A stretch of 45,113 nucleotides of DNA, taken from the IMG/VR virus record IMGVR_UViG_3300027969_000162, positions 1 to 45,113 of that record. One strand, written 5' to 3'. Source of the stretch: a virus. Under the pieces are notes generated by a model. It did not search any database. It was not told where the DNA came from and saw only the letters and a list, made by a program, of their open reading frames with translations. The translations under genes were made by a program, and so were the position numbers. Positions 13,767-21,860 of the stretch are shown here, one piece after another. Position 1 is the stretch's first letter; each line of letters begins with the position of its first letter.

Positions 13767-14190
13767 ATTCTTTGATCTCTTTGTCTGTAGTTATTGCTGC
13801 TAGAGTCTCCACATCCGCCATTTTCATAGTTGGAAATAATTCTGCTAGAAAATCTATTTTTTTATTTTTTTGTTTCTTTAAAGGGATCCACTCGTGAAAG
13901 TATGTTTTACCATTTCTCATACTACACGCACATAGCGTCTGCCAAACTAACTTGGGATGTTTTTGAATATCGTTCCAATTTTTGTTGTAGTATTCGTTGA
14001 CGGTTAACACAAAATGTTCTTGCACTTCTCTACTAGTAGATTTAACATTACTGATATATCTATTCAATGTCCAGAAATCACCTTTAATCTCTTTTCGACC
14101 TTCTTCGGTGGCAGCATCCCATAGATCTTTCATGCCAAGATCTACTGCTGGAATTATTTCTTTAAAAAGGTCTATGTGTTTATTTGCCAT
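13714..14190 (-). CDS. Conserved phage protein of unknown function
   Basis: The product is 158 residues beginning MANKHIDLFKEIIPAVD. It is mostly alpha-helical, with FWTLNRYISNVKS, VNEYYNKNW and a C-terminal AITTDKEIKEYAKDLGWDK helix. I considered the clamp-loader small subunit gp62 because of length and helical pattern, but the cyanophage gp62 proteins I remember look different. It sits in the operon between the zinc-finger gene and the small gene at 14180 with short overlaps. Confidence 0.6.
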   Translation of the reverse strand: MANKHIDLFKEIIPAVDLGMKDLWDAATEEGRKEIKGDFWTLNRYISNVKSTSREVQEHFVLTVNEYYNKNWNDIQKHPKLVWQTLCACSMRNGKTYFHEWIPLKKQKNKKIDFLAELFPTMKMADVETLAAITTDKEIKEYAKDLGWDKKQIADIKL

Positions 14191-14467
14191 TGTCTTTACT
14201 TAGATGATATATTATTTTAACACGTTCTATGGCATCTTGTAAAGTGATATTTGTCTTGGCGGCTCGCCGAATATCACCCCATAACTTACTTTCCATTACA
14301 TGATCGTGCAAGGGCCTGCCATCGTCAGTTCGTGGATCATAATCCGGATCGTCTTTATCATAATCCCAACCGATAACAACTGTATCAGTTGTGTCGGCAT
14401 CAGTGGCATATACAACACCGTCTCGATGTTCGTATATATAGGTAGTGCCTGGATTAAGATTTCCCAT
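14180..14467 (-). CDS. Small conserved phage protein
   Basis: The product is 95 residues from the ATG at 14467, beginning MGNLNPGTTYIYEHRDGV. Other blocks are DPDYDPRTDDGRPLHDHV, LWGDIRRAAKTNITLQDA and VKIIYHLSK. I recognise this as a conserved small protein of marine T4-like phages without known function. The start overlaps the end of the cupin gene by 14 bases; an upstream in-frame start would extend it into the cupin gene without support. Confidence 0.65.
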   Translation of the reverse strand: MGNLNPGTTYIYEHRDGVVYATDADTTDTVVIGWDYDKDDPDYDPRTDDGRPLHDHVMESKLWGDIRRAAKTNITLQDAIERVKIIYHLSKDNGK

Positions 14468-14810
14468 TTTTTGCGTATCCAACAGTTTCACGCTCGATGT
14501 CATCGTGATCAAACTCTGCCCAATATAGTTCAAAAGCAACACAATCAGATACAGCTTCGAATTGATGAAATTCTCCAGGTGCTACCTTTGTGTACTCGCC
14601 AGCTCGCAATAGTGTTTCATCTACTAGGTCATAGTTGTTTTTCCAAACACGGATAATCATCTCGCCTTTTTCGACAAAAAATCCATTCCACTTAAAACTA
14701 TGTTTGTGCTTAGAACATGTTCCGCCTTTTTTGGCTTCAATGCGATGAAACTCTAATACACCGTTTGCTTCGAGGAGTTCTGTTTGACCCCATACTTTTC
14801 CTGCTTTCAT
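14454..14810 (-). CDS. Cupin-domain protein
   Basis: The product is 118 residues. The first cupin motif is SKHKHSFKWNGFFVEKGE (His35, His37 as metal ligands) and the second is PGEFHQFEA (His about 82), with beta strands between. The closest functional relatives by pattern are sugar isomerase/epimerase-like and mannose-6-phosphate isomerase-like cupins. The N-terminus (MKAGKVWGQTELL) resembles a version found in cyanophages. The role is unknown; a link with the sugar cassette at 18..29 kb is possible. It is separated by one base from the upstream gene. Confidence 0.75.
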   Translation of the reverse strand: MKAGKVWGQTELLEANGVLEFHRIEAKKGGTCSKHKHSFKWNGFFVEKGEMIIRVWKNNYDLVDETLLRAGEYTKVAPGEFHQFEAVSDCVAFELYWAEFDHDDIERETVGYAKNGKS

Positions 14811-14811
14811 T

Positions 14812-15318
14812 TTAAATTACCTTATCTAATTGTAATACTTCGCTCTGTCTAGATACTTCTTTAACAAAATATGCGCACGGCGGGCTCGGCCCATCGTGCA
14901 ACGGTACTGTTAATAACTGTCCGTTTTTCATCTTTGGAAAATACCATCTTACATCTTGATAGATATTTACTATCTCGATCGCCATATACTCACATTTAAA
15001 ACCGTTAATGGGATTGAAAATAAATGCGTCAAACCCTCGTTCATTTAAACTAGTTAAGGGCAGGACTTCTGGGTCTAATCCACAGTCTCTATCACCAACT
15101 ATCATACACCAGTCTAAGGGCATTTGCACTTCATATCCGCCAATGTTTAATAAAATTGCTGGACTGTTAAATGACTCTAGAAATATCAAAGGCATAAAAA
15201 AGAAATCAGGTTCGTTAGGATTAGAATTATCTAATACTGAAAATCTAGTATCTTCATCAACCTCATCCGGCAATTCGTTTAGATCAAACGATCTATTATT
15301 CAATGTTAAAATTTTCAT
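14812..15318 (-). CDS. Conserved phage protein downstream of uvsW
   Basis: The product is 168 residues. Blocks FFFMPLIFLESFNSPAILL, VQMPLDWCMIVGDRDCGLD and VRWYFPKMKNGQLLTVPL, followed by PPCAYFVKEVSRQ, are distinctive and match a conserved unnamed protein I recall beside uvsW in marine T4-like phages. The ATG at 15318 overlaps the uvsW stop by four bases (ATGA), so the two are translationally coupled. No catalytic motif is evident. Confidence 0.65.
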   Translation of the reverse strand: MKILTLNNRSFDLNELPDEVDEDTRFSVLDNSNPNEPDFFFMPLIFLESFNSPAILLNIGGYEVQMPLDWCMIVGDRDCGLDPEVLPLTSLNERGFDAFIFNPINGFKCEYMAIEIVNIYQDVRWYFPKMKNGQLLTVPLHDGPSPPCAYFVKEVSRQSEVLQLDKVI

Positions 15319-16769
15319 ATACTTACCTTGGTTATTGAAAAAGGATATTTTGCATCCTTGTAAAACTTTTTACGTTCTGTTAAATGTCGCTTGCTGTATT
15401 TGCATTGACTTGTAATGTCCCAAATTTCTACATGGTCCTTGTCTTCTGCTTTTCTAATACCTCGCCCAATACTCTGTATAACTCTGACAAAGCTCTTTCC
15501 GGGCTCAACAAGAACCAAATTAAAAATACGGGGGATATTAATACCCACAGCGGCCACACCATAAGTCGCCACAATAATCTTGCCATCACTAGTTTTAATT
15601 TCATCATACTCTTCTTTCCTATCGTCTAGTTTCATTCCACCACTAACGAATACAGCTTCCGGCATGCGCTCAATTAATTTATTTCCTGTGTCAATTCTAT
15701 TGATTAACACTAGAGTATTTCCTGTTAAAGCTAGTGATTGTATTTTATTTGCCATCCAAGTAATTCTAGAATCGTCAGTGACTAAAAATGCATATTCGTC
15801 TGCAAAACTTCTAAATGCTTGAACTTCATTTGTCTGCAAAATATTAATTTGCAGTTGTGCCAACACACCTTTTTCTTGTAGGTCATGTGCCGATACTTGA
15901 TTAATAACTGGACCTATGCTGGCAAGTATACCTTGGAATTCCCATGCTTCTTTAGGAATAGTCCCAGTTAGTCCCCAACGTATTGCACAGTTGCTAAAGT
16001 TCTGTGTCAATAATTTTGTTAGTACTTCTGCCTTGGCCTGATGTACTTCGTCGATAATAATCGCAGATACCCCAGCAGTGAATTCTGCCAATGATAACAC
16101 TTCGTCATCATAACTTTTCTTATCAAGTACGTTAAGACTTTGCCAAGTACATATTGTATGTGTCTTGCCTAATTCTTTTCGGTCGCCAAAATATACACCA
16201 ACATCAAGTCCCAAGTTCTTATAATCTTCTTCAGTTTGTACCACTAGTGATTTGTTAGGTACAATGACCATTGTACGACCATACGGCTCACAAAGATGAC
16301 TGAGTGTAGCAGTAGTAATTGTTTTACCGGCACCTGTCGCTACCTCCTGTAGACTTTGTGTATTGTCTAAAAACTTGTTAACAACGTCATATTGATAGTC
16401 ACGGAGTATGATAGGTTGTCCTGCTTGAGGATGTCCTTTAGGCCATGTCTTGCCTTTGTCTGCCCAATAATTTTCAGTAATAGGAGCAAATTCTATCTTG
16501 CTGTGCTGTCGAAGATCTTCGATATCTATTTCATAGCCAGCTTCTTCTATGATGGGTAATATGACATCCAAGTGTGCAAGATAACCAGTACCACCAATGC
16601 TAAAATAAGTTTTAGTCCCATCCCATCTTCCTAATTTATATGCTGGCATATGACGGGCATATGGCAGATCAAATTTTAATTTGTTAACAATCTTGCGCCG
16701 TGTTTCCACACTAAGTCCTTCTAACTTAATATTGACTTCATCGCGGATAACTAGTTTACAAGCTGACAA
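15315..16769 (-). CDS. uvsW: UvsW helicase (recombination/repair)
   Basis: The product is 484 residues (T4 UvsW about 500). It is a superfamily 2 helicase that branch-migrates recombination intermediates, unwinds R-loops and shuts down origin-type initiation late in infection. An N-terminal DNA-binding domain (residues 1..95) precedes the core: ATGAGKT (144..150), VIVPNKSLVVQ motif Ia, IIIDEVHQ (DEVH 240..243), GLTGTIPK motif III, and QSIGRGIRK motif VI near residue 430. It overlaps the upstream gene by 14 bases. Confidence 0.92.
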   Translation of the reverse strand: MSACKLVIRDEVNIKLEGLSVETRRKIVNKLKFDLPYARHMPAYKLGRWDGTKTYFSIGGTGYLAHLDVILPIIEEAGYEIDIEDLRQHSKIEFAPITENYWADKGKTWPKGHPQAGQPIILRDYQYDVVNKFLDNTQSLQEVATGAGKTITTATLSHLCEPYGRTMVIVPNKSLVVQTEEDYKNLGLDVGVYFGDRKELGKTHTICTWQSLNVLDKKSYDDEVLSLAEFTAGVSAIIIDEVHQAKAEVLTKLLTQNFSNCAIRWGLTGTIPKEAWEFQGILASIGPVINQVSAHDLQEKGVLAQLQINILQTNEVQAFRSFADEYAFLVTDDSRITWMANKIQSLALTGNTLVLINRIDTGNKLIERMPEAVFVSGGMKLDDRKEEYDEIKTSDGKIIVATYGVAAVGINIPRIFNLVLVEPGKSFVRVIQSIGRGIRKAEDKDHVEIWDITSQCKYSKRHLTERKKFYKDAKYPFSITKVSI

Positions 16770-17952
16770 TTTTCTGTTTCCTTACAGGTGTTGGCTTTAT
16801 TTCTCCCAAATAGCAAACACACGGATGAGCCGACAACCATGCAGATGTTGTGGGCTCGTTGATAGGTGTGTAGCTATTTGTAATAACTATTTTAACATCA
16901 ATCGTATCTTTAAACAACCACTTAGGCGGTTTATGAAGAAATACTAAAATCTTTCCTTCGTCTACTTTTCCGCCTAAATTATTGTCTTTTATCCATGCAT
17001 TTAGTTTGGATTTTTTTTCAACTGGATCTCTAAAACAGACTTTTATTTCCGATCTAGGAATGCCTGCAATGTCAGAAGATCCGATAAATCTTTCGAGCCA
17101 TGTCACAATGTCTTGAGTATTGCGATCAATTAACACGCAGGCGATTCCGTCTATTTCTTTATAGAGATTGAAAAAATCACGATTTAGTTTCAGCCAAAAA
17201 TTACGAGATTTTGACTGACAAATTTTTTCTAAAGGAGTTGCTGCGGGTTGATTAAATCTTACAGGATAGCCCATAGACTTTGATAAAAACAAATCCTTAT
17301 TCAACTGATTGGATTTATGTGTTTGAAAAAATTCCAACGAGGCTTCGGTTGTATTGAATAATTTAATGTTGTTGTCGACAATTTCAGCGTATGGGATTAT
17401 ATTATCTTGTTGATTCCACATTTCAGAAACAACGTCTACTAATTCTAAAAAAGATTCATCAAGTTCAAACTCGTGTTTTTTTAAAAACTCGTCTAGGTGT
17501 ATTATATTAAATTTATAAACATCCAGCACTCTAAGTTTTCTATCACCATCCCACTGACTGGCATTATTCCCTTGGCTTTCTGTGTTAAATTCTTTGTCAA
17601 ATATGTCTTTTAATGAATACGGAAATTTTAAACAGATGCTAATTACGCCATCCTCATCTTGTTCTACAAAGGCTCGTTTAGAAAGATCTAATTTTCTAAA
17701 AGACATTTTCCATACTGGATTTTCAAGAAGTGTGCCGTAGTCAATGCCCAGGCGCTTGGCATGTGATTTGTATTTTGTTAATATTTTTAATAGAAAATTA
17801 CCTTGGTTTGCTGTCAGTTGGTTTCCTAAATCTATTTGATTAAAGAAACTATGCATGACAGAGGTATCCTGATCTTGCAAAATTTCTATATCCATAATTG
17901 TTTGATTATAGAATTCAACAAATAAATCTTCAACGTAAGAGAGTTTTGACAT
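16756..17952 (-). CDS. Large conserved protein upstream of uvsW
   Basis: The product is 398 residues beginning MSKLSYVEDLFVEFYNQTI. Blocks LTANQGNFLLKILTKYK, ICLKFPYSLKDIFD and HLDEFLKKHEFELDESFLELV are of a type conserved beside uvsW in aquatic T4-like phages. The C-terminal 120 residues (ACVLIDRNTQDIVTWLERF, ILVFLHKPPKWLF, VKIVITNSYTP) have the strand-helix rhythm of a degenerate helicase second domain, but no Walker motifs are present. A UvsW partner is plausible from the 14-base overlap. It is driven by the promoter at 17959. Confidence 0.6.
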   Translation of the reverse strand: MSKLSYVEDLFVEFYNQTIMDIEILQDQDTSVMHSFFNQIDLGNQLTANQGNFLLKILTKYKSHAKRLGIDYGTLLENPVWKMSFRKLDLSKRAFVEQDEDGVISICLKFPYSLKDIFDKEFNTESQGNNASQWDGDRKLRVLDVYKFNIIHLDEFLKKHEFELDESFLELVDVVSEMWNQQDNIIPYAEIVDNNIKLFNTTEASLEFFQTHKSNQLNKDLFLSKSMGYPVRFNQPAATPLEKICQSKSRNFWLKLNRDFFNLYKEIDGIACVLIDRNTQDIVTWLERFIGSSDIAGIPRSEIKVCFRDPVEKKSKLNAWIKDNNLGGKVDEGKILVFLHKPPKWLFKDTIDVKIVITNSYTPINEPTTSAWLSAHPCVCYLGEIKPTPVRKQKIVSL

Positions 17953-17958
17953 ACTAAT

Positions 17959-17987
17959 ACTATACTGTATTTTTAGGTGAAAGTCAA
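17959..17987 (-). promoter_or_regulatory. Early sigma70-type promoter before the uvsW operon
   Basis: On the minus strand TTGACT (17987..17982), a 17-base spacer and TATAGT (17964..17959) are seen, seven bases before the ATG at 17952. It marks the border between the core operon and the glycan cassette. Confidence 0.8.
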
Positions 17988-17994
17988 CGATTTT

Positions 17995-18834
17995 TTAATA
18001 ATTTTCTAAAGTGGTTGCAAGACGCTGTATTGGCAGGCCGCTTGATATCTCATTCACAGTCCACTCAGTGTGGCACAATTTTAAAAACCACTCTGCTCTA
18101 TCTGGTAGTGTTGGATTGTCAATGTTTTCAATATGTTCACTGATCGGAAATGCCAGGCTTGAACTGTCACAAATTACAGGAACTCCATTGATTGCCGCTT
18201 GAACGGCAGGTCCACTATTATGATTAACCACACAATGATAATTATAGTCTATGTCAAATGAATCATAACTGTTTGGAATTTTTTTTGGCTGTTCAACTTG
18301 AACTCCTGCTGTGTTTAGTATAACTGGGGATCTAGGATGTGGTCTAATTATTATGTCTTTTTCAGTAAATTTCCTAATTTCTTCAATCTTTCTTTTTGCC
18401 CACTCGGCCATACTAGGTTGCCCTTCCCATTGAAGACTGCGCTCATGTTGACAGGCAATTAGAATTTTGTTATTTCTTTTTAGATTTAACGGCTTTAGAT
18501 TTAGTCCCAATATAGTTGGTCTAGATTTATCAAGATTTTTACTATTTCCAAAAATTCCCAGGCCATGTATGTGGTCTAGACTGATGCGCCAGGTACTTCC
18601 TCTTACAAGGTTTCCAACTTCAATTATCATGACTGGTTTTCCCTTGGCTCGGCATTGATTATAGATCAGTTGGTTCCGTTGCATACGGCCATGCCATAAC
18701 ACTGACCAAATGACATCAACGTCTTGACCCGAATCTACCACCGAAAAACCGGTATTTTTGATACCTTGTTCTAGTGCTGCAAATATAGGAGCACTATTGA
18801 GAGCTCCGTTGTCTTTATGAATTTTGAATCGCAT
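17995..18834 (-). CDS. Capsule-type glycosyltransferase (KpsC/KpsS-like), copy 1
   Basis: The product is 279 residues. DIIIRPHPRSP followed by HCVVNHNSGPAVQAAINGVPVICD and an acidic segment is the pattern of the C-terminal domain of KpsC/KpsS-type beta-Kdo transferases and related GT-B enzymes. The VVNHNSGP loop is thought to bind the sugar nucleotide. It shares this motif order with the genes at 21857 and 24233, so the three are paralogues. Substrate and acceptor are unknown; a surface glycan of host or virion is likely. It begins the leftward edge of the cassette and ends 43 bases before the uvsW-operon gene. Confidence 0.7.
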   Translation of the reverse strand: MRFKIHKDNGALNSAPIFAALEQGIKNTGFSVVDSGQDVDVIWSVLWHGRMQRNQLIYNQCRAKGKPVMIIEVGNLVRGSTWRISLDHIHGLGIFGNSKNLDKSRPTILGLNLKPLNLKRNNKILIACQHERSLQWEGQPSMAEWAKRKIEEIRKFTEKDIIIRPHPRSPVILNTAGVQVEQPKKIPNSYDSFDIDYNYHCVVNHNSGPAVQAAINGVPVICDSSSLAFPISEHIENIDNPTLPDRAEWFLKLCHTEWTVNEISSGLPIQRLATTLENY

Positions 18835-18840
18835 CAGTCA

Positions 18841-18848
18841 AATAAATA
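18841..18848 (+). promoter_or_regulatory. Possible late promoter octamer AATAAATA
   Basis: The box predicts +1 at about 18854 and a 17-base leader before the ATG at 18871. The leader is A/T-rich without a Shine-Dalgarno sequence. Confidence 0.45.
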
Positions 18849-18870
18849 TATGTGTATTTAATGAATAACA

Positions 18871-19269
18871 ATGACAAAATTTTCAAAACGAATAAAAAAA
18901 ATCAATCGACGAGCTAGAAATTTGCTGGTAATAGGCACGGCTTTTGGTAATTTGGAAGAATTGCTGGATTCATTTGATACCGTGTTTGTAGTTGGCGGTG
19001 ATCCACCTATAATTAAAAAACGTAATTTAATTTACAGAGAAAATTACAATGACATCCATACACTAACCGATATTGACATTATCATAGTTGACTTTGATCA
19101 CGGTAATTTTATTCCAGAATTGACGCAGGTGTGGCGAAGAACTAATCCTGCAATAGTTGTACAAGGGCCTGACTTAATTTCGAAAGATGTTCAAAAAATA
19201 CTGAAATCAGATCATTATAATATTGTCGAAGTGGTATATGGATACTATCTCTGGAAAAATAAAAAGTGA
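18871..19269 (+). CDS. Unknown small Rossmann-like protein of the glycan cassette
   Basis: The product is 132 residues. A basic N-terminus (TKFSKRIKKINRRARN) precedes LLVIGTAFGNLEELLDSFD, a strand-loop-helix like the first unit of a nucleotide-binding fold. Then come DTVFVVGGDPP, DIDIIIVDFDHGNF and AIVVQGPDLI. It may be a SAM- or nucleotide-binding protein, or part of a sugar-transfer enzyme; no catalytic signature is decisive. It is the first of a rightward trio with gmd and a glycosyltransferase inside otherwise leftward genes. Confidence 0.5.
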   Translation: MTKFSKRIKKINRRARNLLVIGTAFGNLEELLDSFDTVFVVGGDPPIIKKRNLIYRENYNDIHTLTDIDIIIVDFDHGNFIPELTQVWRRTNPAIVVQGPDLISKDVQKILKSDHYNIVEVVYGYYLWKNKK

Positions 19270-19281
19270 TTGGAAAACCAC

Positions 19282-19289
19282 TATAAATA
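19282..19289 (+). promoter_or_regulatory. Late promoter octamer TATAAATA (T4 consensus)
   Basis: A perfect T4 late box predicts +1 at about 19295 and a 22-base leader with TTAGGA before the gmd ATG at 19317. Confidence 0.75.
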
Positions 19290-19316
19290 ACACACGCTAT
19301 TATTGTTAGGAATCCT

Positions 19317-20342
19317 ATGAAAAAAATTGCCTTTGTTACTGGAATGACTGGACAAGACGGTCCGTACCTTGCTAAATTACTTTTAGAAAAAAATTATAAA
19401 GTCTATGGACTAGTTAAACGATATTCAAATCCAAATTTAGATAATATTAAATTCTTAGGAATTGAAAACGATATTGAGTTAATTACCGGTGATATTACAG
19501 ACGACGGTTGCATGAATCATTTGGTAAAAAGTCTAAGGCCGCACGAATTTTATAATCTTGCTGCTCAAAGTTTTGTTGGAGCAAGCTGGGATTTAAATAA
19601 AATGACCACTGAAGTTAATGCAGTTGGAGTTTTAAATATTCTTAACTCTATCAAACAACACAGCTCGGATACCAAATATTATCAAGCCAGCACCTCAGAA
19701 ATGTTTGGCAACAGTATTGAAATTTCAGGCGGAAAACAAGATGAAAAGACTCCTTTCTGGCCACGTAGCCCGTACGGTGTTGCTAAGTTGTATGCCTATT
19801 GGATGACTGTAAACTTCCGTGAAAGTTATAGCTTACATGCATCAAACGGTATTTTGTTTAATCACGAATCACCTATTAGAGGTAAAGAATTTGTCACTCG
19901 CAAAATTACAGATGGCGTTGCCCGTATCAAACTTGGCCTACAAGACAAAATTGTTCTTGGAAATCTAGACGCAAAACGTGACTGGGGATTTGCAGGAGAC
20001 TTTGTTGAAGCCATGTGGTTAATGCTACAGCAACCAGAGCCAGGCGATTATGTTATTGCTACAGGAGCACAATATACCATTGGTGATTTATTAGAGCTTT
20101 CATTTAAACATGCCGGTATTGATAACTGGCAAAGCTATATTGAGACTAATCCAGCATTTGTACGTCCTGCAGAACTGCATAGTCTATGCGGTGATCCCAC
20201 CAAAGCAGAAACTGTATTAGGATGGAAACGTAAAACAGATTTTGATGGACTTGTTAAAATGATGGTTGAGGCTGACATTAGAAGATATAACGGAACCAAA
20301 GAATTAAATTTAGATCCAAACTGGATGACACAAACAAAATGA
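19317..20342 (+). CDS. gmd: GDP-mannose 4,6-dehydratase
   Basis: The product is 341 residues, a usual length. It converts GDP-D-mannose to GDP-4-keto-6-deoxymannose, the branch point to fucose, rhamnose, perosamine and colitose. The NAD(P) loop TGMTGQDG (8..15) is the typical Gmd form. The catalytic set is Thr126-Ser-Glu128 in ASTSEMFG and Tyr153-x3-Lys157 in SPYGVAK. The ending FVRPAELHSLCGDPTKAETVLGW is a Gmd hallmark. It overlaps the next glycosyltransferase by ATGA. No fucose synthase (WcaG) is recognised beside it, so the next step may be done by the host or by the epimerase at 28542. Confidence 0.9.
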   Translation: MKKIAFVTGMTGQDGPYLAKLLLEKNYKVYGLVKRYSNPNLDNIKFLGIENDIELITGDITDDGCMNHLVKSLRPHEFYNLAAQSFVGASWDLNKMTTEVNAVGVLNILNSIKQHSSDTKYYQASTSEMFGNSIEISGGKQDEKTPFWPRSPYGVAKLYAYWMTVNFRESYSLHASNGILFNHESPIRGKEFVTRKITDGVARIKLGLQDKIVLGNLDAKRDWGFAGDFVEAMWLMLQQPEPGDYVIATGAQYTIGDLLELSFKHAGIDNWQSYIETNPAFVRPAELHSLCGDPTKAETVLGWKRKTDFDGLVKMMVEADIRRYNGTKELNLDPNWMTQTK

Positions 20343-21163
20343 AAAAAGCAGTAGTCACTACGTTTCACAAAGCAGGCTATGAAAAATATGGCCGCAAGAT
20401 GATTGAAACATTTTTAAAAACTTGGCCTGCGGATATCACTTTGTATGTCTATTCAGAAGATTGTGAAATTGTCGAATCTGCTCCTAACCTAGTTGTTAGA
20501 GATTTACATGCTACTGTGCCTGCACTGGTAGCATTTAAAGAAAAATGGAAAGATGACCCTAAGGCAAGGGGCGAAGTGGCTACCGGTCCAGTTGATCGAA
20601 AAGGCAAAGCACCCGGAGTGGGCTTTCGCTGGGATGCTATTCGGTTCAGTCATAAAATCTACTCAGTGTGCCATGCCGCTGCCAACTGTGATGCAGATGT
20701 GTTGTTTTGGATGGATGCCGATATGATATGTCATACTCCTGTGCCGCATCACTTTATAGACAAAATGGCTGCACAAAACATTGGTTTAGGATTTTTAGGC
20801 AGAGAGAAAAAGTTTACAGAGTGCGGCTTGTATTCTATGAATTTACAAGATACAAACACTCAAGAATTTTTAGTTGAATTTCAAAAGGCCTACGATACCG
20901 GCAGATTGTTTACCATGAGTGAATGGAATGATTGTTGGGTTTTTGATATTGTGAGAAAAGAAGTTAAGCAACGTCATCCAGAATGGCAATGGTATGATTG
21001 GAGTGCTGGCCTGTTTAAAGGAGAAGGTCATCCCTTGATCAATAGTGCATGGGGTGCTTATCTAGACCACCTCAAAGGCAAACGTAAAGACTACGGTAAG
21101 AGTGCAAAAAGCGATTTAATCGTAAATCGACACGAAAAATACTGGATCAGTTCTCCAGGCTAA
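20339..21163 (+). CDS. GT-A type glycosyltransferase
   Basis: The product is 274 residues. The metal-binding Asp126-Ala-Asp128 lies in LFWMDADMI. It begins MKKAVVTTFHKAGYEKYGRKMIETFLKTWP, the same opening logic (strand, Tyr, then TFLKTWP) as the gene at 21147 (CVETWLKYWP) and the domains at 22789, 26396 and 27818. It would transfer a sugar from a nucleotide donor to an unknown acceptor in the cytoplasm. It is coupled to gmd by an ATGA overlap, so GDP-linked donor sugars are plausible. It overlaps the convergent gene at 21147 by 17 bases. Confidence 0.75.
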   Translation: MKKAVVTTFHKAGYEKYGRKMIETFLKTWPADITLYVYSEDCEIVESAPNLVVRDLHATVPALVAFKEKWKDDPKARGEVATGPVDRKGKAPGVGFRWDAIRFSHKIYSVCHAAANCDADVLFWMDADMICHTPVPHHFIDKMAAQNIGLGFLGREKKFTECGLYSMNLQDTNTQEFLVEFQKAYDTGRLFTMSEWNDCWVFDIVRKEVKQRHPEWQWYDWSAGLFKGEGHPLINSAWGAYLDHLKGKRKDYGKSAKSDLIVNRHEKYWISSPG

Positions 21164-21860
21164 ATTCGTGTTTAGAGTGTTTGGCCTTGTAGTGTTCGAT
21201 ATAAGGTCCAAGTACAGTGTGACGTAGTGGCGTCTTATAGCCCTTGGTAAAATCTTTACATAGATCATTTCCGTAGGCGTTTAATTTCTCAAAAACATAA
21301 CCATAGACATCATTGTCGTAGAATCTTCTCAACATGCTGTTGTCTCGTTCTACATAATGTCTTTTATATTCACCGGCAAATTCTTTAAACTGCGGGTGAC
21401 GAGTATTAACTGCAAAGAACCCAGTCTCCGGAACAAACCATCTACCTGGACTTCCGTCTTTAGCGGTAAAGTATGTTACTCCCATGTGTGTACTAAGAGC
21501 CTCATCAGGCAATACTTCTAATAGTAAATTCATAGGTAATTCTTTTACTGATAACACATCAGCGTCTACCCAAACGATTCTGTCTGCGGTTGAATTTTCC
21601 ATAGCGTGAATAAAGCTAAATGCTTTTTTTGCAAACTTTTTAACCTGTTTATCAGCAGTAGACTGAAATTCATGATACTCGGGTTTGAAGTCATCAAACG
21701 ATATCTGCTTAAGCCTAGGATGTTCTGGTAAACTGAATTCTTCAACATAACAGGTCAATGTTAATTCTTCCGGCCAATATTTCAGCCACGTTTCTACACA
21801 ATCCTTTCCTATAAGATCGTAATAGTATTGATTAAAACTTGTTATAATTTCTATTTTCAT
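21147..21860 (-). CDS. GT-A type glycosyltransferase
   Basis: The product is 237 residues from the ATG at 21860, which overlaps the upstream gene by four bases (ATGA); longer in-frame starts enter that gene. DxD is Asp99-Ala-Asp101 in IVWVDADVL. The later ETGFFAVNTRHPQFKEF segment matches IDTGIVAFNSRHSDFQTF in the gene at 22789, marking common descent. The C-terminal YIEHYKAKHSKHEF resembles the YLDHLKGKRKDYG ending of the gene at 20339. Donor and acceptor are unknown. Confidence 0.75.
   Translation of the reverse strand: MKIEIITSFNQYYYDLIGKDCVETWLKYWPEELTLTCYVEEFSLPEHPRLKQISFDDFKPEYHEFQSTADKQVKKFAKKAFSFIHAMENSTADRIVWVDADVLSVKELPMNLLLEVLPDEALSTHMGVTYFTAKDGSPGRWFVPETGFFAVNTRHPQFKEFAGEYKRHYVERDNSMLRRFYDNDVYGYVFEKLNAYGNDLCKDFTKGYKTPLRHTVLGPYIEHYKAKHSKHEFSLEN

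Noticed and set aside
13714-14190. Clamp-loader small subunit gp62
   Set aside because: Length and helices fit loosely, but gp62 normally sits next to gp44 and the motifs I remember are absent.
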